NCBI GenBank assembly: GCA_021234155.1 | Contig: JAJEKV010000009.1 | Span: forward strand, 7,243,546-7,307,545 | Length of the DNA: 64,000 nucleotides | Reading direction: 5' to 3' | DNA from: Isoetes taiwanensis | Taxonomy: Eukaryota; Streptophyta; Lycopodiopsida; Isoetales; Isoetaceae | In this document: positions 34,601-45,998 of the stretch, piece after piece | How positions within the stretch are numbered: the stretch's first letter is position 1 | Layout: each line of letters opens with the position of its first letter | Notes under the pieces: model-generated | Databases searched by the model: none | Seen by the model: only the letters and a program-made list of their open reading frames with translations | Told to the model about the DNA's origin: nothing | Translations under genes and position numbers: made by a program

Positions 34601-34680
34601 GGGGGTGCCCTAGCTGATAACGGCGGCGCCCTGGCTGATAATGGGGGTGCTGACAATAAGTACCTTTTGGTGCATATGGA
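31670..34680. repeat. GC-rich tandem array, interrupted by a solo LTR
   Basis: Recurring phrases TGGCTGATAACGGG, CCTGACACATCAGCACGG, TCTTGGATGGCGTGCC, GATGGTTTCCACGTC and CAGCAATGCGCCCTTGCC recur in order at 100-160-bp irregular spacing, densest from 33780 to 34640. The left end (31680-31755) matches 33727-33800, showing that the solo LTR at 31756-33461 landed inside the array. GC content is well above that of the surroundings. Short frames across it are by-products of the repeat. Confidence 0.85.
31756..33461 (+). mobile_element. Solo LTR of the 10.56-kb element family
   Basis: Begins TGTGACGTTCCA and ends GGGAGCGTCACA. It is collinear with the LTRs at 8493 and 17395 for its whole 1706 bp, with shared TTGTAGGAACTAACCCTTGA. 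CCTG flanks both ends, and the array unit reads GGCCTGCCACATCA at the empty site elsewhere. Solo LTRs arise by recombination between the two LTRs of one element. Its 5' ~120 bp are more diverged from the pair than the rest. Confidence 0.93.
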
Positions 34681-35244
34681 ATTCTTCGATTGGGAGCCTG
34701 CCACCTATAAGCTTCCTTACGTGCCCCCTTCCTATCCATTCCAAGCCTCCTTTATAGGCTGGACCGGGGGGGGAGAGGGGGGTGGTGTGGGCATTCACGA
34801 ACCCTGGGGGAAAGTGGAAGGGGGCAATTTGCACTTGGTGGGAGACTTAGTACAACGGTCGATTTGGAAGCAGTTTGCTCACTCGGTTTTGGCTACCCCA
34901 CGGAGTTGCTCTAGCCTTTTTTGTACCTTAGTACTCTGGATTGTTTGACTACTTCAAAATGCACAAGCCAATGCCTCCCCTTTCAGCTCTTGAATCCTTG
35001 CTGGCGACTGGTTGGTAATTTGGTTCAAGGTGAAAATGACAGACATATGTATCCACCCTGGCATTACCCAGCCCACAACAACACAAGCTTCATTTTTAGG
35101 AAGCAGCCATTAAATCCATATCCATGGGAAGTATAAAATTTTAATTTGTCATAATAAATATAGTTCAAACTTCCATAATTCCATATCCATATAAAGTATA
35201 AAATGTTCCTATGGCTGCTCCTGATCTCGTCTCCTTACAAAGTC
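34681..35244. other. Unassigned stretch with a G-rich tract
   Basis: Contains GGACCGGGGGGGGAGAGGGG at about 34762-34782. No gene recognised; a 145-codon plus frame (34511-34948) straddles the array end and has no motif. Confidence 0.4.
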
Positions 35245-35690
35245 AATACAGTTAGTCTCATAGAATGTTAAGGGGGTGGCCTCTCCCCCCAAAAATAAGT
35301 CGCATTTCCTTTTATCTGTCCAAGTCGAACGTTCAATCTGTGTGTCTCCAATGACATAAGTGTTGCAAGGGCGATGTCTCGAAGTTGGCAGACATGATTG
35401 GCCAACGATTCAATGTCTTGATTGTAGCCGCAGACTCTTCTAGTGCTTCTGTAGTCGTAGCCTAGGCTCCTTCCTTTCAGGTTACTGCTACGTAGGTTGG
35501 GCCGCTTTGGTAGATGGACTATTATCTTGTGGTATGAACATGGGGTTCAATATGGCTTGGTCAATGTATATGCACATAATAGACTCCACCAGAGAGCTTC
35601 ATTATGGGCCTCTTTGCGGTCTGAGATGCTTAGCATGGGTCAACATATCTTTTGGCTACTTGTGGAGATTTTAACATGGTGAGTGGTGGC
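35245..35690 (+). pseudogene. LINE endonuclease fragment
   Basis: Plus-strand, stop-ridden counterpart of 5576-5099 (minus). Shared text includes the CATTTCCTTTTATCTGTCCA block of the N-terminal part and GRFGRWTIILWYEHG followed by GLVNVYAHNR. It ends near 35700. A separate copy of the same LINE family in the opposite orientation to 1734-7487. Confidence 0.75.
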
Positions 35691-35790
35691 CGGTAAATTG
35701 GGAGCCACTTCTAGCATTGTGTCTGCGTTTGAGCATCAACAGTGGCACCCCGTTCTTCATTATTGTAGTTTGTCTGACTGGTGGTGGTCA

Positions 35791-36060
35791 TTAAAGGACC
35801 ACCAATCTCATGTTGTCTAAGGTGGCCACACATGAAAAAGCAATGCTCAATGGTTTTAGAACTCTACTTATATACTGGACATAGATATGATATTCTAGGG
35901 TCAAATCTATGAACAAGCGCATTAACCTGAAGACATCTATGAGGAATCTGCCACCGAAGTATTGCCACTTTAGGATGAAATAGCCTATCCCACGCCCAAA
36001 TGTATTGCCCCCGCATGCAACATCTGAGTTAAGAAGCCAGGGAAATTCGCTGGAGAACAA
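35791..36060 (-). pseudogene. LINE zf-RVT-like fragment
   Basis: Across two minus frames the sequence gives FDPRISYLCPVYK and TIEHCFFMCGHLRQHEIGGP, the Cys/His pattern of the zinc-binding domain at the end of plant LINE ORF2. It abuts the plus-strand endonuclease fragment head to head. Confidence 0.6.
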
Positions 36061-36920
36061 TTCTCTTTTTTAGGTTCAAATATGGATCTATTATTTGAGA
36101 TTGATAAACATTTGCATATGGTTTCAGAGTCTGCAATACTAGAGGGTCATTAGGGTTGCATTATTATCATTGGTTATAGTAGGTACCCTAGTATACTTCC
36201 CCCATAAACATAATTGGACCTGATTCACATAAGGAGCTTTCCCATGAGATTATCGACCTGAAAATAGATTGCCAGGCCCAAAACCTGGGCATTTAGAAAT
36301 GCTTGAGGATTATTTTGAATTCAGTTTAGAAACCTGAATTCTTCAGGTTGAGACGCCCATAAAAACCTGCACGTCAAGATCTAGACCTCAAGAAAACCTT
36401 GAGGTTGGTCGGCAATCTCATGAAAAAGCAACCCAAGACAAAAATAATAGTTGCAAAACCAGGACTTATCTTATCCTTACTCTTTTTAGTAAAAGTAGGA
36501 ATGCAGGAGCCTTCCCATTTTCAAAGTAGGTCTTCAAGCAAAATCAATCTTCTTCAATCTACAAGCAATACACATTGACCAACAAAGTATCAAAGATATA
36601 ACATCTCAGGAAGAACAACTTTAAGGAATGCCTTAACGATTCTCACCATGAAACGAAATTGCCAAAAAAAAATAAAAAAAACAGCTTGATTAAGTAGTTT
36701 AATCAAACCTTGAAACAATAGGAGAGTTTTGGGCCAAGAAACCCCTACACCTAAGACTCAATAGGCGCTACATCCATGCAACTTTGTGCAATTCTTCTTA
36801 GCCATAATCAATACCTTTATGCCATTCTTCTTAGCCGTAATCAATAGAAACATTGTGTACCATTTGAGATGCTCGATTTGCCTCTTTTGGATAACATAGA
36901 GCAAATATAAGATCAACTCT
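36061..36920. other. Unassigned AT-rich stretch
   Basis: No gene or named repeat. A short inverted self-similarity with TTCAGGTT/AACCTGAA occurs near 36330-36370. Confidence 0.4.
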
Positions 36921-36944
36921 ACATGCATGCCGCCACACCCACAC

Positions 36945-37080
36945 AAAGGTGCAAGAATGTGATCTCTTGAGGCTGCTAGAGTGAAATAAATGATGCAAGA
37001 ACATGATTTTTGGAGGCTGCCAAAGTGAAATAAATAAGGCTGCAAGAACGTGATCTTTGGATGTTGCAAGAACATGTACA
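36945..37080. repeat. ~45-bp tandem repeat, 3-4 copies
   Basis: Units start GCAAGAA(C/T)(A/G)TGATCT and continue GGAGGCTGC(C/T)A(A/G)AGTGAAATAA. The last unit is truncated. Confidence 0.85.
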
Positions 37081-40000
37081 AACACTTGCATCAGTAATGA
37101 ATTCATCCTAGAAAATAAGGCATCTATGGAAGAACAATTAATGATCGGTAACTGACACTGGTTGCCCCTCTTGATTGGCCCTTTGATTTGATTAAATTTG
37201 TTCACTAACAATTGCTCTTCAATATCCTTACTTAGGTGAGTTGCATTGCTATACATTCCATTGCTTGTGAGCACTCTAAATCCTTTTCTAGACATAGAAG
37301 GTACTGGTAAGGATCTATTTGTCAACCTCATTAGGCCCCATTTTGTATCCTCATGAGAACACACAATATAAGGTAAATAATTATAGATAGATAAATAGAG
37401 CAGCGTTTTTTTTTTTTCTAGATATTTAGATTTTACTAAATAATAAAACAGGGTACATGGTCGTATTAAAAGCTCCACAATAGGCCAAATAGGCACAACT
37501 TAAACAATGGTCACCAAATAGGAAGAAGTATCACTCACATTTCAAAATCGGGGTCTAAAAGCTTGATATATACCTTCCAACCTGAACAAAGACTGAACCA
37601 AGATAGAGCAACATTGACAAAAATACACTACTATTATCACTATACCAACTGATACAAATCCGTTACTCAGAATGCATTGCATAATAAAATATTCGACGTT
37701 AGTGGGTATAACAACACAGGTTTGGAACGAAAGAAATGTTCGCGATAGCCTTGGCCACCGCACCGCCATGATAAATTTTTTGTATTATTCAATATGACCG
37801 TCCAATATCAAATTCCCTTGTATTTGTGAAGCATGGCTGGCATATATGTTTTATCTAGAGTACTTTAAACTCCAATGGTCAATTTGACTATTGTACATTT
37901 TTGCAAATTTGCCTAAATTTGCCAACCATAGCATATATATTTTAAAGAAAAAATCATTTGCATCCTTATATTTATACTTTATATATACCAATTCAATTTC
38001 TACACCATGCAATATTAGACCATTTATATTAAGTTTTCATACTACACATCTTTGGTAAAGATTTCAAAGAGATGGCCTAGGTTGCTTAATTCTTAACAAT
38101 GCAGATTACCCAGCATATACTAGATTCTAGCCATAAATAATGGCCATCTGATAAACGTTTAGTTCGTACAAGAAATTTATCGCAGCGGCTTTAGCTACCA
38201 CGAACATTTCTCTTCCCAATTGACTCGCTATTGGCTTGAATTGTGGATAAGGCCGCAGCGAACATTTTTTTGGTGTGTAGTTGGAGGCCACTTTAATGCC
38301 CAATGTTTGACAAACTTCCTGACTAAATTCACATAGAGTTGTGAGCATGAGGCTTGCTAATACTCGCCTCAACATAGATCAAATTACATTTGATCCAAAT
38401 TAAACATAGAAATGCAATGCTTCGTATTATAAGCAACGAAGGAGCCAGGCATAGCTATGCAAACAAAGCATTACACTTTGCAGCAAAAAAGTTGGACAAA
38501 CGCATGTAGACAGGATACACACTTCCTGCTTATGCTTATCAAAACCAACAGCACATGAACAAATCAATCAATAAATAAATAAGCCCACACCTATGCTAAT
38601 ACAGGTGCTATTGGCCTATAGCCATGCAAACATGTAGGACTTTGTTAATCCCATACATCATATTGCCTGTAACAGATGATACTCTTAGGATGCTTTTTGG
38701 CCAGTATTAGGCCTATTTAGCATCCCATCTCATTTTTCAATCGAAGACTGCATATTTCTAGCAGTCAAATTTATAGCTTAAAGAAGATTATGGCACAACC
38801 ACAGGCTAAAGGCAGTAAGACTACTATTGGACTAAAAAAAAACGTTGCTTTTAAGAAACTCATACTACATTTAGAATTTTCTCCCTGCCAATCATCAACA
38901 AATAACTGGAGAGAAAGGGGTTAAAACATTCTGCAAAATAGAAACCAATAGAAATTTTATATCCGCATCGCAATATCGATGATTTTTTCACGGAAAATGA
39001 CCTTAACAACCTCAGTACCTCCCCAATCTGTTTTAGATGAAACATATGCCACATCTAACTTATCAAGGAGTATGAACATGCATCAAACACAATATTTTCT
39101 TCAATCCTTGATTGCAGCAACCAAATTAAAGCTATAGATATGAAAAATGAGCTGAAGGAAGCCCAAAGCTGTAACACGAAATGGAAGCTAAAGAAATCCT
39201 AAAAGTTTGGATTCATCAGACTGCCGTGATATCAGGCTCCGTCAAGCAGCTCCTGCCGTAAAGAACTGACCGAGGTTTGGATTATCAGAGTGCCGCGATT
39301 GAAGAAGGAACCCTAAAGAGAAGTAAGTTAGTAAGTTGCAAGGAAAGGTCAGGATGATGCCACGTGATATGAATGAATCCAAACCGTTCAAATTAGGGCA
39401 TGGTCCATTACTTGCACTAAAACATTATAATAAAAAGATCCTTTCCGTGTTTAAAATAGCTATGGCAAACCTGATTTTTTTTGCTCCCATCATAGAGAAT
39501 GGTACTTAAGTCCTTTCCTTCTTATAAGGACTTATTAGCGAAGCCCCTTTCAGCAGATATCAATGCCTAGAATACCATCGGCATTACCTTAGGTCTGAGT
39601 TCTGGGCAACATCAAACAGGCATGTCAAGATTCGTTAGCTTTGGATGGATCAACTTCTTGGCTACCGAATACCCATTCAAAATAGAGTCACAAAACAGAG
39701 CCACAAGAGCTGATTTTGCAAGTTTTTTAACGCTCTCTCTAGAATCAAAGAAGAGAAGCAAAGCATGGGCATCATAACCCAGTGCTTGCACAAAAATAGC
39801 TAGATTTCCACTCCATAGAATCTTCAAAAAGACCCTATTTAAGTCTTTGAAGATGCTGCCAGAATGTCTACAACATCAAAAAGAATCAAACTCGATTATG
39901 CCAAATCGCCCACATGTAATACCTGATCAAAATCCTCCGATCCTTCCATTTTTGCTCTATCTGCCAAGCAAAAATCGTTTATTCTCAAAAAGCAAAAATC

Positions 40001-41030
40001 CATGAGAGGTTGGAGTTCTTGCAACCGCTATTCCTTGTATTTTGCTATTTGAGCTTTCTAGCCCTTTGTTGCAAATGAAGCCTTGCCCTAAAATGCTCAG
40101 AGCTTGGTCAAAATCTCGAAATCGCGAAACATGTCGAGCGTCTAAAATTATACAAATTTTTTGTCTCTTCGATTTTCCCTCCCCGACAGACACAACGACG
40201 TGGCAGCCACTGTTGGGCAAATTCCGGGGTAGAGAAGGTTTGTTCCGGTTGAAACTAAGAATTTCCGGTTGAGTTAGCACATTGTAGGAAAAATTCCGAT
40301 AGAATTTTATGCATATTTGTATAAGAGTAATACAAATTTCCAATTGGGAACTGAAAATATCCGGCTATTTGATAAAAGAGTAGGAAAATTTCCGATTGGG
40401 TTTAAAAACTTTGCCCAACACTGCACTGGCAGCAAATTAGTCAAAGAAAAAAGGAGGATATTCTAAAAGAATCTTGCCTATAGCAATTAGATAGTAGATT
40501 AGTTTGTACAGTAGAGGGCCTATCCCAACGGCATTGCACGAATTTAGGGTCATTTTAAGAAATTCATCAAAACATTCATAAGCCTCTCTATAAGCCTATA
40601 TGGTGATGATATTTGGCTCGAGGAACTTAACCGGAGAGCTAGGCTGATTTGGCTAAGGGAATCATTCGATTAGTTAAAGGGATTCAACAAGATTTGCTTA
40701 AGCAAATCCACAATTCCACATTAGTCCAAACAAGAAAATTTGCACCAAACAACAAAAAAGGGAACTTCCTGCCTCTGCACGAATCCACAAAAATCCACCA
40801 TGCCGGCACAAAAACAAAATCTGAAACAAACAAAAAAAAACAAGAGACGTCAACATTAGTGAAACCTGCTGATTCGTTCTAGCTAACCTGATCAGCCATC
40901 TATAGCCATCAGAGATAGCAACCAATTTAGACCATCATTGTTATAGCTAGAGTGACAAAACTATGGAGATTTATAACTCAACGAAAAACAGCTCAATTTT
41001 GCTCTCACAACAGCATTTAAGAAGTTCCAA
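37081..41030. other. Long intergenic region, nothing firmly identified
   Basis: Frames up to 221 codons exist but are either repeat by-products (36831-37496) or lack motifs (38127-38375, 39612-39827, 39957-40343; all minus). A GATAAACGTTTAG/GCAGCGAACATT-containing block near 38140-38270 has self-similarity (CACGAACATTTC and GCGAACATTTTT). No RNA gene or complete transposon end was seen. Confidence 0.4.
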
Positions 41031-41039
41031 GATGGATCA

Positions 41040-41550
41040 GTCGTCTTCTGTCGCTTAGAAGACTTGGAGTGGCCATTTCAAGCAGATTATATTATAGTGA
41101 GATACCAAGAGAAAAAGACCACAGGCAAAAAATGACACTGCGCAAACTATTCCACTAAAATTTCCAGGAAGCAATACCTATTTTTACACCCTCCTGTTAG
41201 GCTGTGGATTTGAAGGCTGGAAGTAAAATATTTGCCATGACTGAAGGAAACGCATGTACACTGCACGATATTCACAAATTTGCCCATTGCACAGAAGACT
41301 TCTGTCGCTTAGAAGACTTGGAGTGGCAATTTCAAGCAGATTATATATAGTGGGATACCAAGAGAAAAAGACCACAGGCAAAAAACGACTTTCACAAATT
41401 ATTCAAACTAAAATTTCCAAGAAGCAATACCTATTTTTACACCCTCCTGTTAGGCTGTGGATTTGAAGGCTGGAAGTAAAATATATTTGCCATGACTGAA
41501 GGAAACGCATGTACACTGCACAATATTCACAAACTTGCCCATTGCACAGG
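41040..41550. repeat. ~255-bp tandem duplication downstream of the CCCH gene
   Basis: TCTGTCGCTTAGAAGACTTG, GAGAAAAAGACCACAGGC, ACACCCTCCTGTTAGGCTGT and GAAACGCATGTACACTGCAC each occur twice, 255 bp apart (41040-41294 and 41296-41550). It ends about 40 bp before the in-frame stop of the neighbouring gene, so it likely duplicates part of a 3'UTR or last intron. Confidence 0.93.
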
Positions 41551-41593
41551 ACTAACATATTGTTGATTTGTCTGCAGGCCAGGCCGCTGGAAA

Positions 41594-44500
41594 TCATATT
41601 GAAATGGCCTTGAACGAATTTGGTTGTAATGGCTCTGACAATCTGAAACATCTGATTTCATTAGAAAGCAAGACCAGAATAAAACTAGGAGTTCGTGTAG
41701 TTCCCATACCATTATGGCAATCAGAAATGTCCATATGATGCAATTGATGGCTGGATTTCCTCTGAGATTTTGATGGTGTGACTTGCAATAATGCAAGCAA
41801 GTCCAAAAATTCTCTTTCTTCATCTTCAGGGGTACATATTTTCGTTTGTGAAATGTGCTGCCCACTGAAAGATGAGGAAGTTTTGCTCAGTGGATTAGGC
41901 ACTGTATTGTCTATGAACTTCCCATCTTTTACATAAGAAGAAGCCGGGGAACATACAGATGCATCATAGTTGCTGAAAAAACTTGGATATGAAATGTCTG
42001 CATGTAAAGACTGTCCGCCATGACTTTCAAACACTTGATCATAATTATTACCATTCTGCTGCTCATTTTGTGGGAATGGTCGCCAGTCAGGAGTACCATA
42101 GTCATTGTTATTGTTAAACCTTTCCCCTTCAAAAGCTGCTTGGGTATGTAACCTAACTAGATCAGGTTGGCCCACATTTTCCCTTGCCTGTGCAACTGTC
42201 CTCCCTATTTCCCCACAAACTGTTCCACTTAGAGGTACATTGGATGGCCACTGGCTTTGACTGCTCCCTACCGAAGAAAGAGAAGGAGATGATGGCTGCA
42301 GGGCATCATCAAAAAAGCTTACCTGGGATGCACCGGCGACAGAATTTGGAGCCGGAGGCCAGCACCCAGAAACTGGAACAGATGCTTTATATGGTTCTTC
42401 ACCAGGCCTATATGTTGCCCGCTTCACCTCTACTTTTTTGCCTTGGACAGGCAAGAAATGCCTGCTAACAGCTTCATCTGCATCTTTTTTGTGTTCAAAA
42501 CTTACAAAGCCAAATCCTCTAGACCTTACAATACCCTCTTTGTCACTTCCTAATATTATAACAGCATTCTTCACAATTCCAAATTCTTCCTCAAAAACTT
42601 CTCTTAAATCCTCAGGAGTAGTAAATGGTGGCAATCCACCTACAAAGACTTTATTAGGCTCCTCATTGTCTCCACTAACACTAGATGTAGCTGGTGAACC
42701 TGTTGAAGGACAGAGCAGATTTGATGTTCCACAATTTTGGGGAATAGCAAGATGGTTGTTTGCATCTAGCCCACCAAAGGCTTGGCTGGTCCAAAACTGC
42801 ATTTCCTCTAGGGAATGAGCAAAATGGCATTTGTTACCCCATCCACATCCATCACTTGTTCCAAAAAATCTGCACAAAGTGGTCTTATAACCAGGCAACT
42901 TCAAAGTTGATTGTAGTCCATCTGAATTATCACCTCCAGCAGCTGTCGAAGACTTTAGGGAACTTGTCCGAAGACTTTTTGTGAATTGCCATGTACTGGT
43001 ATTCCGAGGTTCACTCCCTGTCTGCATAGGGACCTGTGGTAACACCCTTGGTGGGTCCATTTCCTGCAGATAGGAGGTTGATAAAAATATATTCTGTGAG
43101 GTCCCATAATCGAATGACCATTGTTGAGCATTCAAAGTCACAGATGCTATTAGGGACTGCCATGATAGTTCTTTCACAGTATCGTCATCTACACTCAAAA
43201 GCGCATGCATCTCTTGAGAAGAAGCAAGATGCAAAGGCTTCTGGTTCTTTAAATTCATAACATTTCTATTGGCTCCATACTTTAGGAGAAGTGCAGTACA
43301 GATTAGATGATTGTTCTTTACTGAATAATGAAGTGGTGTTTCTTTCGTTGCCGCTAACACATTTACACCTGTCGAATCTCTTTGAAGAATTGTCAGCAAG
43401 GCTTCAAAATGTCCATGCCCAGCTGCTGTATGAACAGAAGTTGCCCCAAGTTTATTACCCAAAGTTACACTTGCACCTGCTTCAAGGAGTTTCTCTACTA
43501 TCCTAATGTTCACACTCCGCTTATTCGTTGGTGTTGCCTGTCTCAGTGACCAGTGAAGTGCAGTATTCCCATCTCCATCTGTCTCATTTACTGGAGCTTG
43601 ACTAAGCAGAAGGGAGATCAGCATTTCCTCATTTGCCTGAGCTGCTCGAAGTAAGGGCGGCAGATATGAACTCTGGGGATTTCCTGATAACCTAGGTGTA
43701 CAGAGAAGGACACACTCCATGACCTTCAAAGCTAACTGGTATTCTGATGTATCACAGGAATTATTTGAAAAACTATTTTCATTCTTTTCCACCTGCCCAA
43801 CATACTCAACTTGCTTTTTCGATCTGTTGACTGTACAGCTATTGTCTCTATTATCATTATCAGCATTTCTGTGTTCAGAGAATATTTTCTCCTCCCGATC
43901 TCTTCCATGCATTATCTCTGTAGCACTGCCCCCTTTCAACTCCGGTTTTGTTTTAATAAGACTCTCACGTCTGCACATGGCAACATCTGCACACAAGCTT
44001 TTTTTATGAAAGTTATCAGGTTCCCTCGTAACACCTGGATGTAGAATCGCTGTTCTATACTCTTCATTAGCATGTGCAAATGATAAAACTCTACCAACAA
44101 GGAGATCAATCAAGGTTCCGTCAGAGTCTCCATCTGAGTCCAGATTTTTTATTATGGTGGTCACTAAAGAATTTCTGGCTGTAAGTAGAAGAGCAATCAG
44201 AGGAACTAAATTCAAATTTTTAGCTAGCTTAGATGCAATAGGAAGCAATTGGTCCTTGCACTTTTGTTCAACATTCTTAATTGAAGTCAAATCTAGACTG
44301 TGTACTCTATTTACAATTTCAGCTGCAGGAGTGAACAAGTCCCAACTTACAAGAAGTCTGGTACTCAGAAGTGCCTCTTCCAAAGGTATTAAAGAATGCT
44401 TGCTTTTAAGAGTGGGATTGGCACCATGTTTTAATAAAACCTCAATGCACTTATGAGAATGACACAAGCATGCGAAATGTAACGCAGATCTGCCACATTC

Positions 44501-44866
44501 TTCAATAGCATCAATCCAGACACAAGGAAATTCATCTGGTGCTAAAAGTAGCTTACAGCATTCTGCTGCGTCCAAAGCACATGCTAAGTGAAAAATTCGT
44601 TTTGTCAGGTTAGAAAACGTATCTTCCTCCTTGATTGCTTGCCTATTCTTCTTTTTCTTCGATATTTTCTTGCTAGGAGGCCTGGACTCAATATTAAGTC
44701 CTGATTCCAAACATTCAGCATCATCATCTTCAATAGCTTGTATGTAGGATGGCTTTAAACCTTGCTTTAACGTTTCTTCAATAGCCTTAAAATCAGACCC
44801 TGCATGAATTGGCCTAATGCGTGTATCATCTACTGTCTTTTCCTCTTCTTGCAGACACTTGAACAT
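41594..44866 (-). CDS. Ankyrin-repeat, CCCH zinc finger and RRM protein
   Basis: Single long frame of 1090 codons, start MFKCLQEEEK. A basic SKKISKKKKNRQ near residue 70 looks like a nuclear signal. Ankyrin repeats lie at about 90-152 (GRSALHFACLCHSHKCIEVL) and 404-557 (GNTALHWSLRQ, KETPLHYSVKNNHLICTALL). One CCCH finger lies at about 657-685 with spacing C-x8-C-x5-C-x3-H (CRFFGTSDGCGWGNKCHFAH). An RRM lies at about 735-817 with RNP2 VFVGGL and RNP1 RGFGFVSF. These features predict an RNA-binding regulator. The C-terminal third is Ser/Gln/Asn-rich. The last ~35 residues may be intron read-through, since a GTATGG donor candidate lies at 41709. The tandem-CCCH/ankyrin TZF proteins of Arabidopsis are related in idea but lack an RRM as far as I recall. 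Confidence 0.93.
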   Translation of the reverse strand: MFKCLQEEEKTVDDTRIRPIHAGSDFKAIEETLKQGLKPSYIQAIEDDDAECLESGLNIESRPPSKKISKKKKNRQAIKEEDTFSNLTKRIFHLACALDAAECCKLLLAPDEFPCVWIDAIEECGRSALHFACLCHSHKCIEVLLKHGANPTLKSKHSLIPLEEALLSTRLLVSWDLFTPAAEIVNRVHSLDLTSIKNVEQKCKDQLLPIASKLAKNLNLVPLIALLLTARNSLVTTIIKNLDSDGDSDGTLIDLLVGRVLSFAHANEEYRTAILHPGVTREPDNFHKKSLCADVAMCRRESLIKTKPELKGGSATEIMHGRDREEKIFSEHRNADNDNRDNSCTVNRSKKQVEYVGQVEKNENSFSNNSCDTSEYQLALKVMECVLLCTPRLSGNPQSSYLPPLLRAAQANEEMLISLLLSQAPVNETDGDGNTALHWSLRQATPTNKRSVNIRIVEKLLEAGASVTLGNKLGATSVHTAAGHGHFEALLTILQRDSTGVNVLAATKETPLHYSVKNNHLICTALLLKYGANRNVMNLKNQKPLHLASSQEMHALLSVDDDTVKELSWQSLIASVTLNAQQWSFDYGTSQNIFLSTSYLQEMDPPRVLPQVPMQTGSEPRNTSTWQFTKSLRTSSLKSSTAAGGDNSDGLQSTLKLPGYKTTLCRFFGTSDGCGWGNKCHFAHSLEEMQFWTSQAFGGLDANNHLAIPQNCGTSNLLCPSTGSPATSSVSGDNEEPNKVFVGGLPPFTTPEDLREVFEEEFGIVKNAVIILGSDKEGIVRSRGFGFVSFEHKKDADEAVSRHFLPVQGKKVEVKRATYRPGEEPYKASVPVSGCWPPAPNSVAGASQVSFFDDALQPSSPSLSSVGSSQSQWPSNVPLSGTVCGEIGRTVAQARENVGQPDLVRLHTQAAFEGERFNNNNDYGTPDWRPFPQNEQQNGNNYDQVFESHGGQSLHADISYPSFFSNYDASVCSPASSYVKDGKFIDNTVPNPLSKTSSSFSGQHISQTKICTPEDEEREFLDLLALLQVTPSKSQRKSSHQLHHMDISDCHNGMGTTRTPSFILVLLSNEIRCFRLSEPLQPNSFKAISI

Positions 44867-45540
44867 CTTTCTCAGGATAGACGATCAAAGCCTAGTTATG
44901 TCTGGTTTTTGCAATGTGTATTTTCCTGTGATTAACAAAGCATTTAGCATAAGGAAAGACGATTCATCCAAAAACTGCCAGAACGATATGAGCAGCACGT
45001 TAATCAGATGCAGACAGGAACAAAGTTCTTAATCAATGATTGCTCTGCAGATTGTTGTTCATAGCAGCAAGTAGAATGACACCTCCGTAACGGAGATAGC
45101 CTTTGCCAATTAAACATCAACCCATTTGTTTTCATAAGCGGTAGCAACCAAAAGAAGGCAGCCCAAAACTATGTGATATACAAAGGTGATGAGAAGCTTG
45201 TAGCATGAAGCGTTAAGCTACAAATGCAAAACAAAATGGAGCAAGAAAATGTACGACAGGAAAAACGAGTTCTGATAAAATGGAAGAACAAGGAAGAAGC
45301 AGAAGGTGAAAGGGAAAACGGATATAGCAAAACTACGAATTCAAACAGACGCAAGAATGGGAGAGGAGAAGAGGGTGTTAGAAGAAGAAGAAAAAAATGC
45401 GGAAGACTCTTACCGGAGCTTGTGACGAAGAAAGGGAAGATCTAAACTGCCGGAACAGGATTTTTTGGAGATGGAGAAGACGTGCTCGAAAACTAGACCT
45501 TTGGCTCGGCCTCTGGTTTCTGCGCGCCAAATGAAGCAGA
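44867..45540 (-). promoter_or_regulatory. 5'UTR with intron and promoter of the CCCH gene
   Basis: A 5'UTR exon ends at 45414 with a strong donor (CCG|GTAAGAG). The best acceptor is at 44926 (AATCACAG|GAAAA), leaving 59 nt of leader before the ATG at 44866. The intron of about 490 bp contains no coding sequence. The first exon is C/T-rich (minus strand) and probably starts between 45470 and 45540. Exact transcription start and TATA box not seen. Confidence 0.65.
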
Positions 45541-45998
45541 TGTGCGGCACCAATCAACGGACTAAATCCCGCACGGAACTTTGCGGCACGTGTGACCACC
45601 GGCGCAGGTTAAACGCATGTGTCAACGGTACACCTATTTGTACAAATGAGCCCGTGAAGTGTTCTTCTTAATGCATACGTGTCAAGACTTCTACTTAAGT
45701 ATGGCCTGGGTCCAACCATAGTTTGCCACGTTGCACCGTCCGGATTTTACTACATTGCCGACGTGTCATATTTATTTTTTAGTCAACATACATCATGCAA
45801 ATCTTTGAAAAAATAAATAGTTAAAATCTAAATAATCCCCCACACGTTAGCTCGATGCATGACAAACAAACCCATGACATAAGCCTAGTAGTTCTCCCAA
45901 TGTTATTGATTCCTTTTCTCATTGGTTCGTTCCTCAAGATTGCATTATTAAAAAATTGTTTCTTCTTTTCCCTCTTAACAAAAATTGCCCCCCCTTGT
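45541..45998. other. Upstream intergenic stretch
   Basis: No gene. Contains CACGTGT (45587-45595) and GACGTGTC (45758-45766), ACGT-core sites of the type bound by bZIP factors, at 100-350 bp upstream of the likely CCCH gene start. Their use is inference. Confidence 0.35.

Noticed and set aside
33590-34680. CRISPR-like array
   Set aside because: Units of irregular length with similar, not unique, spacers, in a plant nuclear context.
34511-34948. 145-codon plus frame with ALADNGG repeats
   Set aside because: The repeats are translation of the tandem array, with no start context or domain.
35245-36060. Twin-priming inversion of a single LINE
   Set aside because: The 5' domain is on the outer left in sense and the 3' domain inverted, with no poly(A) at an outer edge; the arrangement does not match the mechanism.
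36831-37496. 221-codon minus frame
   Set aside because: Much of it translates the 45-bp tandem repeat; no motif or splice logic.
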